Made by a program: the position numbers and the translations under genes | The notes under the pieces: model-generated | What the model was told of the DNA's origin: nothing | Database searches by the model: none | The model's input: only the letters and a program-made list of their open reading frames with translations | Source: Varanus komodoensis | Lineage: Eukaryota > Chordata > Lepidosauria > Squamata > Varanidae | Assembly (NCBI RefSeq): GCF_004798865.1 | Contig: NW_025336347.1 | Span: forward strand, 20,521,430-20,585,429 | Reading direction: 5' to 3' | Length of the DNA: 64,000 bases | Part shown: positions 22,640-34,799 of the stretch, in pieces | How positions within the stretch are numbered: position 1 is the stretch's first letter | How the letters are laid out: each line of letters opens with the position of its first letter

Positions 22640-24133
22640 GTGAAGCAAAGACTCCCATGGATGGTTGGGAAATAGGAAGCCTCTTTGCTGTCTTAAAGAG
22701 GTGGTGATGCAAGAAAGAAACCTTCCCCTGATGCTGAAGATGTGAATAACTTTAGGCTGGTGGCAAATACTCCTTTTCTGGGCAAGGTTCTGGAGAAGGG
22801 GGTGGCCAATCAACTCCAGGCACTCATGGATGAGACTGATTATCTTGCTCCAGTTCAGCTGGTGCTCAGGCCTGCTTTTGGCAGGGAAACAGCTCTGGCT
22901 GCCCTGCATTGTCTGAATTAGGGGCACTGCATTGCAGTTTCCTCTACTACTTGGAGGGAAGGCTTGGGGAATACCTATCAGCCCTGTGGACTCTCCAGGG
23001 TGGAGTTCCTCAAGGGTCTGTTCTGTCCCCCTTGCTATTTCACATCTACATGAAACTGGGTGGGGCCATCAGTTTTGGAGCGTGTCACCATCAATATGCT
23101 GATGACATGCAGCTCTCCCTCTCTCTCCTTTTCATTGTCGGCAGGTGAAGCTGTGGATGTGCTAAACCAACCAGTGCCTGGCTGCAACAAGGGACTGGAA
23201 AAGGGCTAACAAACTGAAATGCAATCCAGACAAGACTGAGATGTGGTTGGTGGGCAGTTCCTTTGACCAACTGGAGGGTATTCATTATGTTCCAAATGGG
23301 CTCTCAGTCTCCTGAAAGGAACAGGTTTATAGCTTGGAGGTATTCCTTGATTTACCTGTGTCACTTGAGGCTCAGGTGGCCACAGCAGCTTGGAGCGGCT
23401 TCTATCAGCTGCAGGTGGTGGCCCAGCTACACCCCTATCTGGCCAGGGATAGCCTGTCTTCAGTAATCTACAATGTGGTAATCTCTAACTTAGATTACTG
23501 CAATGCACTCTACATGGGTTTGCCCTTGAAGATGGTTCAGAGGCTGGTGCAGAATGTAGCAGCCAGATGAATAACTGGGACCTGTAGGTCCAAACACATC
23601 AGACAGGTTCTGGCAAGCTTGCATTGGCTGTCTGTATGCTTCTGGAACCAATTAAAGGTGCTGGCTTTAACCTATTGAAAACCTGACATGACTTAGGACT
23701 ACAATAACTGTCAGAGTGCCTCTCCCAACAGCGATAAAATCAGACACCACGCTCACCCTCTGGGACCTTCCTCCAAATGCCGTCTCTGAGGGAAGCGCAG
23801 AAGGTTTTCTTTGCTGTCCTTCCACTTATGGAACAAGCTCCCCACCGCAGCCCAGCTAGTGAGGAATGTGCCATCTTTTCAGCACCAGGTTAAGATGGCC
23901 CTCTCTTCCAAGGCCTTGAACATTGACTTGGCCTCCCCAGGACATGAGGGGCATTACTCATCCCAGGATTTTGCAGTCATTCTTTGTTATTGTCTGCTTT
24001 TGCTGTTTACACTTCATAGCACTTTTCCGATTTTACAGTATTTTGTTGTACTTTAGTTGTCTGTTTTATGGGTTGTTATAAACCACCCTGAGAGCTTTGG
24101 CTGTGAAGCAGTATAGAAATGAAAATAATAATA
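22640..24133 (+). mobile_element. L2/CR1-superfamily LINE, reverse-transcriptase fossil
   Basis: Plus-strand frames give the reverse transcriptase core GGVPQGSVLSPLLFHIYMKL and YADDMQLSLS (22996-23130). CNPDKTEMWLVG and DLPVSLEAQVATAAWSGFYQ (about 23220-23410) follow. Next come VISNLDYCNALYMGLPLKMV and VAAR (to about 23568), and then FHLWNKLPTAAQL (23814). The order matches the C-terminal half of squamate L2-like LINE ORF2. The 3' tail, TTGTTATAAACCACCCTGAG then (AAT)n, ends near 24133. The palm region between the fingers and VPQGS is shortened and several frame breaks exist, so it is inactive and 5' truncated. Confidence 0.85.
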
Positions 24134-24149
24134 GGTTGGGCATTCAAGT

Positions 24150-24480
24150 CCCCCTGTCCGGAGCAGCTGGCGGAGCTCTTTATCCATCACAGCTTTTATT
24201 TTGAGCTAGCCACAGTGTTCCATGGTGGCAAGCCTATTTTCAAGATGGAGTTCAGCACCACGGACAGCTCAATAAAGCTCAGAATGCCAGCTATAAATGT
24301 CACGTAAGAGCAGAAGAAGTAATAGCTGCAGCGAGTGAGGAATAATGGAGTCGCCAGCCAGCCTGATCACCGTCAATGTGCACCTGGTTAATGCTGCCAA
24401 AGGAGACTTGCCTCTTTGAAGCGTAAGATCGTTTGTCCCCCACCTCGCTACAGTTGTTTGTTTTCCTGACATATTAAGAA
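24150..24480. other. Unusual moderately GC-balanced block, possible conserved non-coding element
   Basis: This 300-base block follows the LINE directly. It resembles none of the other repeats in the window and reads open for 62 codons on the plus strand (24119-24307). Its texture, with evenly mixed words such as GAGCTAGCCACAGTGTTCCA and little simple repeat, recalls an old exapted SINE or conserved element. This is an impression only. Confidence 0.25.
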
Positions 24481-24825
24481 AATACCACCATATCTTAGCT
24501 TAAAGTTTTACTGTTGGTAACTAAACCTTAGGAGAAACATTACACCTTTTTGAATGGAAAACAAAACTGTACAAAAGTCAGCAACTCACTAAATGACAGC
24601 AGTCTGAGGAAAGGGCTGGGGCCTACTTGAGAATCCAGACTGGCACCACTGTGAGTCATACTTGGCCCACAGTCCTGAAGTTCAACACTCCTTCTTTACC
24701 TTCCGGAATATCTGCAACACATCAGAAGTATAAAATAGGGTCTGGATATGGGAGTGGAAGAGTTAACCAACAAGCTGTATATTCTCCAAAGCATTCTATT
24801 TATTTCTAAAAAAAAAAAAAACCAC

Positions 24826-24920
24826 ATTCTAAGGCTGCAATCTTATATACACTTACTAGGAGTAAGTGTCACTCACCACAATGGGGCTTACTTCTGAGTA
24901 AACATACACAGGATTGCACC
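24826..24920. repeat. Short palindromic DNA element (MITE-like)
   Basis: GGCTGCAATCTTATATACAC at the left and TACACAGGATTGCACCACAC at the right are near inverted repeats. Between them GTAAGTGTCAC..., CAATGGGGCTTACTTCTGAG is also self-complementary. The element is very common in squamate genomes in my experience. A poly(A) run precedes it at 24807-24820. Confidence 0.6.
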
Positions 24921-25499
24921 ACACAGAGTAAATACCCAGCTATCATAGGGGTCTGTACATACTTTGGGAGTGTAACACATCATCATCTTTTTTTTTCTTT
25001 TTTCTTTTGGCGTCCAGAACAAAAGGGGGGGAAAAAAAACAACTTAACAACAACAACACTCTTTCTCTATACTGGAAGTAGAAAACTATCAGATATCCTC
25101 TTCAGAAAAAAAAGGACAGCAAGCAGAAAAGTACATTTTTGCCACAGCTAACGTGAGAATGCTCTGATACAAACTCAGGCAGGGGCATCAAGGGCAGCTG
25201 AGGGAAACGGCCAAATGCTATGCTGGATGCTTCTGGAGTCGGCAAATATTAAAGCTGCGTTCTTCAGTTTTGTTCCTCAGGGACTTCTTTCTGGGGCATT
25301 CCTGGTCTTCCGGCTGCTCCGGAGCTGCTGCTGGAGCCAGCTTGTGCCCCATCAGCTCCCTGCCCCACCTCCTGACTGGCTCTCACTGCTTCTGAACCTC
25401 TCCTTCTCATGGAGCCCTCAGCCTTGCTTCGGGGTACACAAGAACCTGTACTGCTCCTGCTCATGGATTCTGCCCAATACTGGGCTCCACATTACAAGA

Positions 25500-25950
25500 G
25501 GGACAGAGCAAGGTTAGAAGCAGCTCAGAGCAGGGTGGTAGGATGGGGGCGGGGGGGGTCACAAAAATTGGGGGATGCCATATGAGATGAGATTGAGGGA
25601 ACTGGGACTTCTCAGCTTGGAGACGAAGAGACTCCAAGGGGATCTTATAGTGACTTACAGGGATGTGAAAGGAGTTACAAGGTAGAAGGTCATGACCTGT
25701 TTTTCCCTGTGGTGGAGGGAAGGATGTGATCCAATGAGGCAAAGGAACCAGACTTTAGATTGGATGTCAGGAAGTACTTCCTGACAGCTAAGACCCTAAG
25801 GATATGGAATGGGCTTCCACAGGAGGTGGTACAGGCCCCATCAATACAGGTATTCAAGGAAAGACTGGTCACCCAGATGTTGGCTACTATATGAGCTGAA
25901 CTGGCATGTGCCAGGGTCAGACTAGATGGCCCAGGATACCCCTTCTGACT
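25500..25950 (+). mobile_element. CR1 LINE 3' end
   Basis: Typical CR1 3' UTR text: GGATGTCAGGAAGTACTTCC, then GGAATGGGCTTCCACAGGAG and GGTGGT, then GGTCAGACTAGATGGCCCAG at about 25915-25935. It is 5' truncated and the final short repeat is not preserved. Confidence 0.85.
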
Positions 25951-26454
25951 TGCTGTTTCTCTGCTCAGAAGGTCGCTCAGACTCAGGCTGCATTTGGATG
26001 TCCCACCTCCCACCATGGGCACAACCCTCTCCTTCCTTCCCCAGCCCAGTGCCCTCCAGAGTTTTTGGATGACAGCTCCCTGCATTCATGTCCATTGACC
26101 ATGGAAGTGAAAGTCCAAAACATCTGGAGGTCGAAGAAAACTGATCTGTGTCCTACAGATAAATTCTGCTCAAACTTCATCAGAATCCTAAACTGTGCAG
26201 AGTGCTGACATGAGTAGTACAGGCTCCCCAGTGCAAGAATTATCCCTCGAATGTGCAAATGGCTTGCAGGATGGTTAGGAGTACAGGAGAGAAAGGATGG
26301 ACAGCAGCGGTACATCCCTGCTGTTTCCTTCAAGCACATCTAATTACTTGGTGGGGAGAGGAACGCATGCAGAAAAGTGCAAGTGGAATGCATCATGGAG
26401 TCCACTTGCGTTTCCTCATGTGGAAGCCATAACAACAATCCCAAACTCAAGCTA

Positions 26455-27240
26455 CAAATAATACTGAGCATCTATAGAGTGCTTTTGGAAAATTCAAAGC
26501 ACTTCACATATGTTTTGCTACAATTTTAAGAACACCCATGTAAAATACAGTGGTACCTTGGCTCACGAACGTAATCTGTTCCAGGACTCTGGTTGTGACC
26601 CAAATTGGTCGTGAGCCAAGTTAAATTTTCCCATAAGGTTCAATGTAAATGAGGTTAATCTGTTCTGTAACTATTTTTTTAATCAGAAAAATGTGAAGCA
26701 AAGTGACAAAGAACAACAAAGATCTCGGCCATCTCCCTGCCCCGCAACATGACCGCAACTGTGCCTGTCATCCCGATGCGATGGGCGGGAGAGACGGGTG
26801 CGAACACGGGCACGTGGGGGCAGGGAGGCAGGCACGATCATGCTAGGTGGGGAGATGGCCGAGATCGGGGTTGAACTCCTGCAGGAAGGACGGGTGCAGT
26901 CACGGGCGCGCTTGTGCAAGAAAGACGGGTGTGATCTCAGCCATCTCCCCTCCACTCCCAGTACGATTGCGACCATCCCCCCACTCGGGGGGGGGGTGAG
27001 ATGGCCACGATCATGGTCGCCACCCAATGTAGAGTTCGCGACCTAAGTCAAAATTTTTATGAAATGTTTGTTCGCAACCCGATTTGGTCATGAACTGAAG
27101 CGTTCCTGAGCTGAGGTACCACTGTAGGCCCGTGTTATTATCTCAACGCTGCAGATGTGTGTGGCTGACACCAAGAAAGCAGTGCCTTACCTATGGAGGT
27201 GAGATACAGACCAAGGATTTTCTGATTCATATCTCTGTCT
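26455..27240 (-). repeat. MIR-like SINE split by a mariner-like element
   Basis: Left of the inserted element, AAAGCACTTCACATATGTTT and CTACAATTTTAAGAACACCC match the 3' half of MIR-like SINEs in reverse orientation. Right of it, CCGTGTTATTATCTCAACGC and TGCAGATG continue the same consensus. The host repeat therefore predates the insertion at 26548-27124. Confidence 0.55.
26548..27124. mobile_element. Non-autonomous Tc1/mariner-like element, 577 bp
   Basis: The ends are inverted repeats: CAGTGGTACCTTGGCTCACG on the left and, reading inward from the right, CAGTGGTACCTCAGCTCAGG. The element is flanked by TA on both sides (26546-26547, 27125-27126), the mariner target duplication. A subterminal hairpin pairs TTGGCTCACGA with TCGTGAGCCAA. 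The CpG-rich core contains an internal inverted pair around GATCTCGGCCATCTCCC (about 26720) and GGGAGATGGCCGAGATC (about 26849). No transposase is encoded. Confidence 0.85.
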
Positions 27241-27504
27241 CTTAGTCACTATTCTAATGTCACTTGAAAAGCATCGAACCCCAATCCTGAATAGCCTCTC
27301 CTAAAAAACAAACATTAGAAAAATAATTACATTGACATTTTAAAGCTCTTGATATTGTTACTGTGAGCTGACCTTGGATGCTAAGGGCAAAGCAGAGTGA
27401 CAGCCCAAATTGTGCTCAAGCAAGGACAGACGGGGCCTCTAGAGGAGTCTTTCTCCTGCTCCTTAGGATACAATGTGATGTATCAGAACAGGTGCTGGTG
27501 CCAA

Positions 27505-27645
27505 GGAACTTGAGCACAGAAGAACATCGGTCTATTAAGCTCAGTATTGCCTGCTCTGACTAAGCTGGAAATGCCAGCGCCTGAACATGGATTCTTCTGC
27601 ATGCAGAGTGGGCGATCTCCACCGCTAAGCCATGGCTCCTCATCG
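27505..27645 (-). repeat. tRNA-derived SINE, second family
   Basis: On the minus strand GAGCCATGGCTTAGCGGTGG is the tRNA-like head, with TGCATGCAGAAGAATCCATG near the B box. The body then runs through GGCATTTCCAGC and CAATACTGAGCTTAATAGAC. It is moderately diverged. Confidence 0.6.
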
Positions 27646-27782
27646 ACTGGAAAGGCCATCCAAAATCAAGAGTCTCTTGGCCTTAAGGAGATGCAGGCTT
27701 GTAACAGGTTCTAAGCAGTCAAAATTCCATAGCTTGTTATTACAAAACACAGAAGCAAGGAGTCACACTAAATCCTATTTTC

Positions 27783-27788
27783 TTTATT
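27783..27788 (-). terminator. Candidate poly(A) signal of ZNF-A
   Basis: AATAAA on the minus strand, 670 bases downstream of the ZNF-A stop codon. It is a canonical hexamer noted downstream of the stop and is supported by position only. Confidence 0.4.
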
Positions 27789-28456
27789 TATGATAAAACC
27801 TGTTATGAGCAGAGGAAAGGGGATTTTTTTTCAGAAGTAGTTTCCCAACAGCTGAACGGTGTGCCAGTATGGAGACACTGAGCAGGTTCAATGGGTGATA
27901 TGCCACAGAGCTGAGCAAAGGATGAACATCAGCATCTCCACAAAGTTTGGTATGATTATTAATCGGGCAAGGACTCATGGTCTTCTTTGCTTTCTTTCTC
28001 TGCCACCAATCATTACAGTTTCCAAGGTTTTGGGAACAACCAGTCATGAGCCAGAGGGTTTCCTTGAAGAGGAAGGATCATGAGTCTCAAAATTTACAAC
28101 TGACATGACACCTCAGGAACTAAGCTGAAGATGCCTGCAATAGGATGGCATTTTTAAAAAGGTACAGAAAATTCAGAGATGATTCTAGGATCCAGTTAAA
28201 AATGGATACAGTCTGGAAAAAATATTTGCCAGAGCCAGAAAGGGAGAAGGGACATTTTAAAAGTGTAGGAATGGCAGTATATCCAAACTCATTCAAAATC
28301 TTATGTCCTTTAAATTCCTGCAGTAACAGTTTGGGCTGGTGGGATAAAAGATCCTTTGGAAACTGGGAAAGGCTAACTGTTTAAGATACCTGACTTTACT
28401 CATTATACAGTGGCTGCAATTATGGAGATGAACTTTCAGATATCATTCTTTGGGAA

Positions 28457-29713
<1,257 letters not shown>

Positions 29714-29889
29714 TTAAACCAGAGGAGCAAGATTTCCTGTATGAAGGAAGGACTGTCTGTGCTCTATGTATTTTGATTCTATTTAGACCTGTGCATGGTA
29801 TTTAAAGCACAACTGGCATCTTTCAAATCTCAGCCTTCATTAAAAAAACAAGTTTCTAGGCGTCATTAATATGTCTATAGTACTTTCTA

Positions 29890-30085
29890 GTATCCAAAGT
29901 AGTTTTTAAAGTAATTTCTGTAACAGCCCTGTAAAGTGGGTCAGAAAAAAATATCCCTTTGTTGCAAATGCTGTGGCTGGCAGTTCACCACTTTCCTAAA
30001 ATCACTTTATTGGATTGTGGCTGAAGTCAGGTTTGAACAAACCTGACCCACAGCTCATGCCCTAAGCTGCTTTTGCAGCTGCAGA
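29890..30085 (-). repeat. MIR-like SINE, diverged
   Basis: In reverse orientation it shows TTCTGTAACAGCCCTGTAAA, a TTGCAAATGCTGTGGCTGGC stretch and GTCAGGTTTGAACAAACCTG near the B box. It lies in the ZNF-A 5' intron. Confidence 0.5.
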
Positions 30086-30984
30086 AAAGAAAATTATATA
30101 AGGAGATGTGTTAAGAAAAACAAGAAAAAACATACCATTCAATGTTGAGTGGTGCGGGGTTTCTTAGCACTTCTCAGAAAATTCACCTAAGCAGAACTTT
30201 CTCCCTTAAACCAGTGAGATCTGTGGTAAACACAAACAGAATCACCGGTAACAGCAGAGCTGTTAAAAATAAATCTGGAACAGCAAGCGTGGGGGGGGGG
30301 CAACCATTTTTCCTCCTTTAGTTCCACTGATTCAACCTAGAGAAAAGACAGCCATGCACAGATGGAAGGGCTTGTCTATCTACTTTTATGTCAGGAAAGG
30401 AAGAGGCTCACAGCTGTGTGCAAACCTTTATCATGAAGATTATTTGTTCTATCTTTATGCTACCCTGTTCTGAGTGGCTGCTAGGATGCAGTGGGATGGG
30501 GGGTCCTCTGTCTTCCCTCTGTATAGGAGGTACACAAACACAGAAATCTGCCTTAAACAGAGAGGTCTTTGTAGTCCAGCGACTGCTCTGGCTAGCAGCT
30601 GCTCTCCAGGAGTCAAAGGGGAGTGTTTCTAGCCCTCTTCTACTACAGCTTGTAACTAAAAGAATCCCATATAAGTATAAATGATGTTTTTACAGTATAT
30701 TACCTGGGAAGAGAATGCCTTTGACCATTCATGTCTTCATGTGTGACAGAGTGGGTTCAAATGTTCAGAAATGTAATGGGGTTCAGAGCCATGAAAATGA
30801 ATGTGCAAGATGCCTCATTTCAAAGTGCCCACATGTCAACATGATGGGAAATCAAGCATCAGGCAGAAAGCTTTATACAAAACCTTCCTCTTGGTCCGCT
30901 ACATTTCCACCTAAACTTTTGAAGTGGCCTTTTTAAGGCACATTCAAATAAGCAATTCCCTAATGTTCAGGAGGCCTAGAGAAA

Positions 30985-31045
30985 TGTTGTCTGTGGGGTC
31001 GTGATGGATTGGGCAGGACTTTGGGACTAAACAGCAGCAATGTCC
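30985..31045 (+). repeat. BovB/Sauria-SINE 3' tail remnant
   Basis: GGGGTCGTGATGGATTGGGC, AGGACTTTGGGACTAAACAG and CAGCAA resemble the tail GGGTCGCCATGAGTCGG-GCGACTTGACGGCACTAAACAACAA. The rest of 30100-31280 shows nothing recognisable apart from the candidate mini-exon at 30704-30732. Confidence 0.45.
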
Positions 31046-31299
31046 AGGGGACAAGGCAGAGAGTCCCTCCCTTTCAAGAAGGCTTGTTTAGAATTGACCT
31101 GCAAGTGCACTTCCATACTCCCTCTTCAACTGACACCTAAGTATTTTTTACTTGGAAATGAAATCTGTTGATTTCCTTGGGGTTTACTTCCAAGGAAATA
31201 CGCTTGGAAATGAGGCCGGGGAAGCAGAACGGTGACATTTCGCAATAGGTATTTAGGGAAGCAGGGAAAATGCTCTGCATATTTTCAGGAGCAACACTT

Positions 31300-32310
31300 G
31301 CCCTCCATTTCCCTCATTCTGCTCGTATTCGAGGGCTGAGACCCAGCCGCGTTTCGGGCTCCGATGTCCGCTTTCCTCGAAACGGTTCGGCGCGGCTTTC
31401 TCTCAGGTAACGTGCCCGGGGTGACAGCCAATTCCCGCCACAAAGCAAGGCCGGCTGGGTCGACGGCGCCCCCGTCCTTTCCTCTTTGGACGGCCAGCAC
31501 AGCACCAGACCGCCCCTCCGGGCTCCTCCCGACCTCGCTCCTGCACTCTGGCCGGGACCCCTGGCCGCGGGAGGGCCGGTTCCAGGCTGCGGCGGTCCGC
31601 GCGTCGCCCGGGCTCGCTCGCAGGGCTGGAAGCGGCGCCCTCTCCCTCCCCGCCCCGCCCCGCAACGCCCCGCCCGCCCGCCTGCCCGCGATCCTGAGCG
31701 GCCCTTCAGGCCCGCGCCTCGAGGGGCGGGCAGCGGCCCGCGCTCTCCTCCCGGCGACGCGGGAGCGCCGGCTACGCACCTCGAGCAGCCCCGCCAGCCC
31801 GGGCACGGCGCGCTGCCTCGGCTCCTTTTGTTCCTCGGCCTCTTCCCCACCCGGATCTGCTCCTCGGATTCGTCCGCCGGGCTGGCCACGCGCCGCCGCC
31901 CCCGGAGCAGATCCAGCCCCTTCCTGTGCCGCTTCCATTTGCGGGCCGGGCTGCAACCGCCTCCGCTCTGGCCGCCGCGTCGCTGCCGCCGGTGCCCCGG
32001 TGCCTGGCCGCGGGCGGGCGGGCGCGCTTGCGTGCACAGGCGGCCCGCGGGGCGGGCGGGCTGGGGCGGTCGCCCCGGGGCGGGGGTCCGGCAGCCCGGC
32101 GAGGCTCAGCCATGACGGCTCGGGCGCTGGCAGGCAGCCCCAGCGCGTGAGGGACTGCGCGGCTGGCAGCCGCTGAAGCGGGGCTGCCGCTGCCGCTTCC
32201 CGCTGCTCGGAGGACGCTGCATGCATGGCAGCGGCGCGGAGATCCGCGGAAACGGGCGGGGCGAGGCGGAAGGCTGCGACTCGTCGCGCCTGCCCGGCTT
32301 TGCGCTGGAA
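31300..32310 (-). promoter_or_regulatory. CpG island, probable ZNF-A promoter
   Basis: About 1 kb of very CpG-dense DNA with many GC boxes, upstream of ZNF-A in its transcriptional direction. Long open frames on both strands here come from base composition and are not taken as genes. The plus strand also has a splice-donor-like CTCTCAG|GTAACG near 31407, so bidirectional use is possible. Confidence 0.65.
31780..31938 (-). CDS. Candidate first coding exon of ZNF-A (MEAAQEGAGS...)
   Basis: An ATG at 31938 in good context (CAAATGG) opens 53 codons, MEAAQEGAGSAPGAAARGQP and onward, with an acidic EEAEEQKEP stretch. They end exactly at CTCGAG|GTGCGT (donor after 31780), in phase 0. Zinc-finger genes often start with such a short alanine- and glutamate-rich exon in the CpG island. 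It does not splice in frame straight to the finger exon, which needs phase 2, so an intervening exon or translation from the later ATG is required. The AQEGAG segment recurs on the same strand at about 55.2 kb. Confidence 0.35.
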
Positions 32311-34350
32311 GGACTACTATGTGTTGTTGCTTTGATTTCTGCCGTCTCGGTCATGTTCCCAAAGAGTCTAAGTCTGGGGATCGGACACATACGGGCCACC
32401 GAACATTCGCATCCCTCACGGCATGGCGAACGTCAGAAGTAGCCTAGGGTGGGCTGCAACATACAGCACTTAAGCCAAGACTTAACAGCACTGACTTTTA
32501 TCTCCAAGGTTCAGCCCTAGAGAATTAGCGTGCTTTTTTTTAGGTAACGGTAAAATACCTTTATCACTGACTAGGCACAGCTTAGCATCCTGTCCGCATA
32601 GCTGAACAGGGCTTTTAGCTCAGAAGACATGGCTTCAAGGCAAGTACACATTACATCTTTTCTTTTACATTAAAAAACACAAAACCCCCTATTTATTTAT
32701 TTTTACATGCAGCCCAATAGTCGAAGCTGTCTGGGCTGTACAACAGATTAAAAATACAATGCAATAAAGAATACAAACAAAACACTGAACAAAGCCTAGC
32801 CCAAGAAACCTTCCAGCACTACCTTCAGCGGAGAAACATCTGAGGCTGACCCAGTACTAGAAGCTGGAGTCATCCCATGAACCTGACAGGCGGGAGATTT
32901 TAGGGCATATAATAGGGCGTGCTTCCCAGCACAGCACGTAGTTAAGCTACGGAATTCATTCGTTTCATGAAGATTTGTGGGAGGGGTAACAAAGAGGAAG
33001 AATCCGTTTCCCACTCTATCCATGTCCCGCTCCACTCTATTCTATGCTGAGTATAGGATTGCTGCTTTGTGGGAAAGAAAACCATCAACTTGAAGGGTTG
33101 GTTGACCTAAAGCAGCACCAGATGGCAGTGAGGAATCTGGTCTGATTTTCCTGTCTCCTCCTCCCCCCTTTCTCTCACGAAAAAGGGAAATAAGCTTTTA
33201 AAAAGCCCACTCTCCTCAAATAAACTCTTTTAATTGCTCAAGTTTCCTCGTTAAAAAGCACTTAGCAGGGTTCTTTGGCAGCCAAAAAGTGAATGGATGC
33301 ACCTACAAATATTCCTGCAAAGGAAAGGTTGCCACTATCCTAACGCACACTGATGAGCATTTCTGATTTTAACAGCACCAGTTACCTCTCCTTGATTATC
33401 CTCCTAACTCAATTAATATTAATACACAAAAGGAGATCTTTGGGCTTTCACTAAAAAAAAAAAAGCAGAGACAAAGCAGCACCATTCTCTTGAGTATCAC
33501 TGGCCAATGGCAATTCCCATTCTGACACTGGGCATTCAGACCACCTGCAACTCTAGAAAGAGCTGTGTCTCATTTATGAATGAGTCTCAGTGGGCTCTTA
33601 AAGAAGTTGCAGGGATTTTGTTATAAGCGATGCTCTTCCTGTGTAGCTGGTTTGATTTTTTTTCAGGTTGATTCTTTCCTTTTGGTATAGAACAGAGATT
33701 CAGGTTGTTGTTTCAATATGGGTCCTATAAGCCAATCTGATGTGCCACGTCCCAATATCATACTGGGGCGGCATACTAGCCCATCTCCTCCTGCAGAAGT
33801 GAACAGTCTCAGTGTTCCACAGGCAAATTTCTGTTTCGGTGTTATTCTTGTAATCTGCAACTGACAGGTTCTGCTTACCAACCATGCAAAAAGGCATTGT
33901 TGGGAAGAGGACCGAATTTCCAAGTTTAGAAGCTTAGCACTGGAACAGAATATAAAGGAGGTTCCCAAGTACTTTTGTGGAAGGCTGCTTGAGCTCTGCA
34001 CATATACACAACTCCTGCATGGGTGCAGAATGTAAAAAGAACTTGCTGCTAAAGGTTCATCTAATTCAGGAGGCTGTGCCTCATAGCAGCTGCACCCGAT
34101 GCCTTCCGGAAACCCAAAGCAGGGCCTGGTGACAGAGATCGTGCTATTTCTTCCTATTACACTCAATGCCTTTGAGGTGTCTATTTTCTGTTCTGGCTTC
34201 TAAAACAAGCATGCATGTCCTCATCGTTGCTCATTACATTTCACCTAGAATATTTACACTTCCATGCCTTCAGACTGTGTTGTTCCAAACTAGATACCAT
34301 CCAGCATCTGTCAACTTTTCCCCAGGAGATCAAGTGTAAAAGCAGCTTTG
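32310..34350. other. Intergenic; L2-like tail fragment, otherwise nothing clear
   Basis: At 32690-32790, TATTTATTTATTTTTACATG and CTGTCTGGGCTGTACAACAG are the reverse of an L2-like 3' tail. A 167-codon minus-strand open frame at 33663-34166 has no domain, and its far end (about 34050-34125) resembles an interspersed repeat, so I do not call it a gene. Confidence 0.45.
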
Positions 34351-34355
34351 TGCTT

Positions 34356-34380
34356 AGAGGGAGGGAGGGAGGGAGGGAGG
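34356..34380. repeat. (GGGA)n microsatellite
   Basis: About six uninterrupted copies of GGGA. Confidence 0.95.
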
Positions 34381-34564
34381 ACCATCAAGTGAAAACATTG
34401 CAATTCAGGTGGAGCCTATCCCTTTTTGGACAGACTGGGCTTCTCCCCAAATATTCCCCAGCGCAGAACTCAACTAGTATAGCAGAATATTTTATGGAAA
34501 CATTTATTTATGCTGATTTGCTGGGCTATTGCTTTACTGGGCTACTGTTGCATTTTTCCATTCT

Positions 34565-34785
34565 ATGAATAGCCTGTCTTTCTTCATCTTGCAAGGGACC
34601 CAAGGGGGCTTACGAGGTTCTCTTCCTCTCCACATTATCCTCACAACAACCACTCATGAGGTGGCTAAGGCTCAGAGTCAGTGACTGGTCACCCACTGGC
34701 CTTCATGGCTGAGTGGGGTGTAAAACTTGATCTCCCAAGGCCCAGTCCAGCACTCTAACCGCCACACCAGAGTGGCTCCCCATGT
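34565..34785 (-). repeat. tRNA-derived SINE (MIR/CORE-like)
   Basis: Same family as the copy at 17265-17518. In reverse it shows CTTACGAGGTTCTCTTCCTC, TTATCCTCACAACAACCACT, GTGACTGGTCACCCACTGGC and a tRNA-like head near CACTCTAACCGCCACACCAG. Confidence 0.75.
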
Positions 34786-34799
34786 TTTCATTATTGCTG

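Noticed and set aside
31285-32226. Open frames of up to 313 codons on both strands
   Set aside because: They overlap on both strands in a CpG island where stops are rare. Only the short frame ending at a splice donor (31938-31780) was kept, at low confidence.
33663-34166. 167-codon minus-strand open frame
   Set aside because: No domain, no splice context, and part of it resembles an interspersed repeat.
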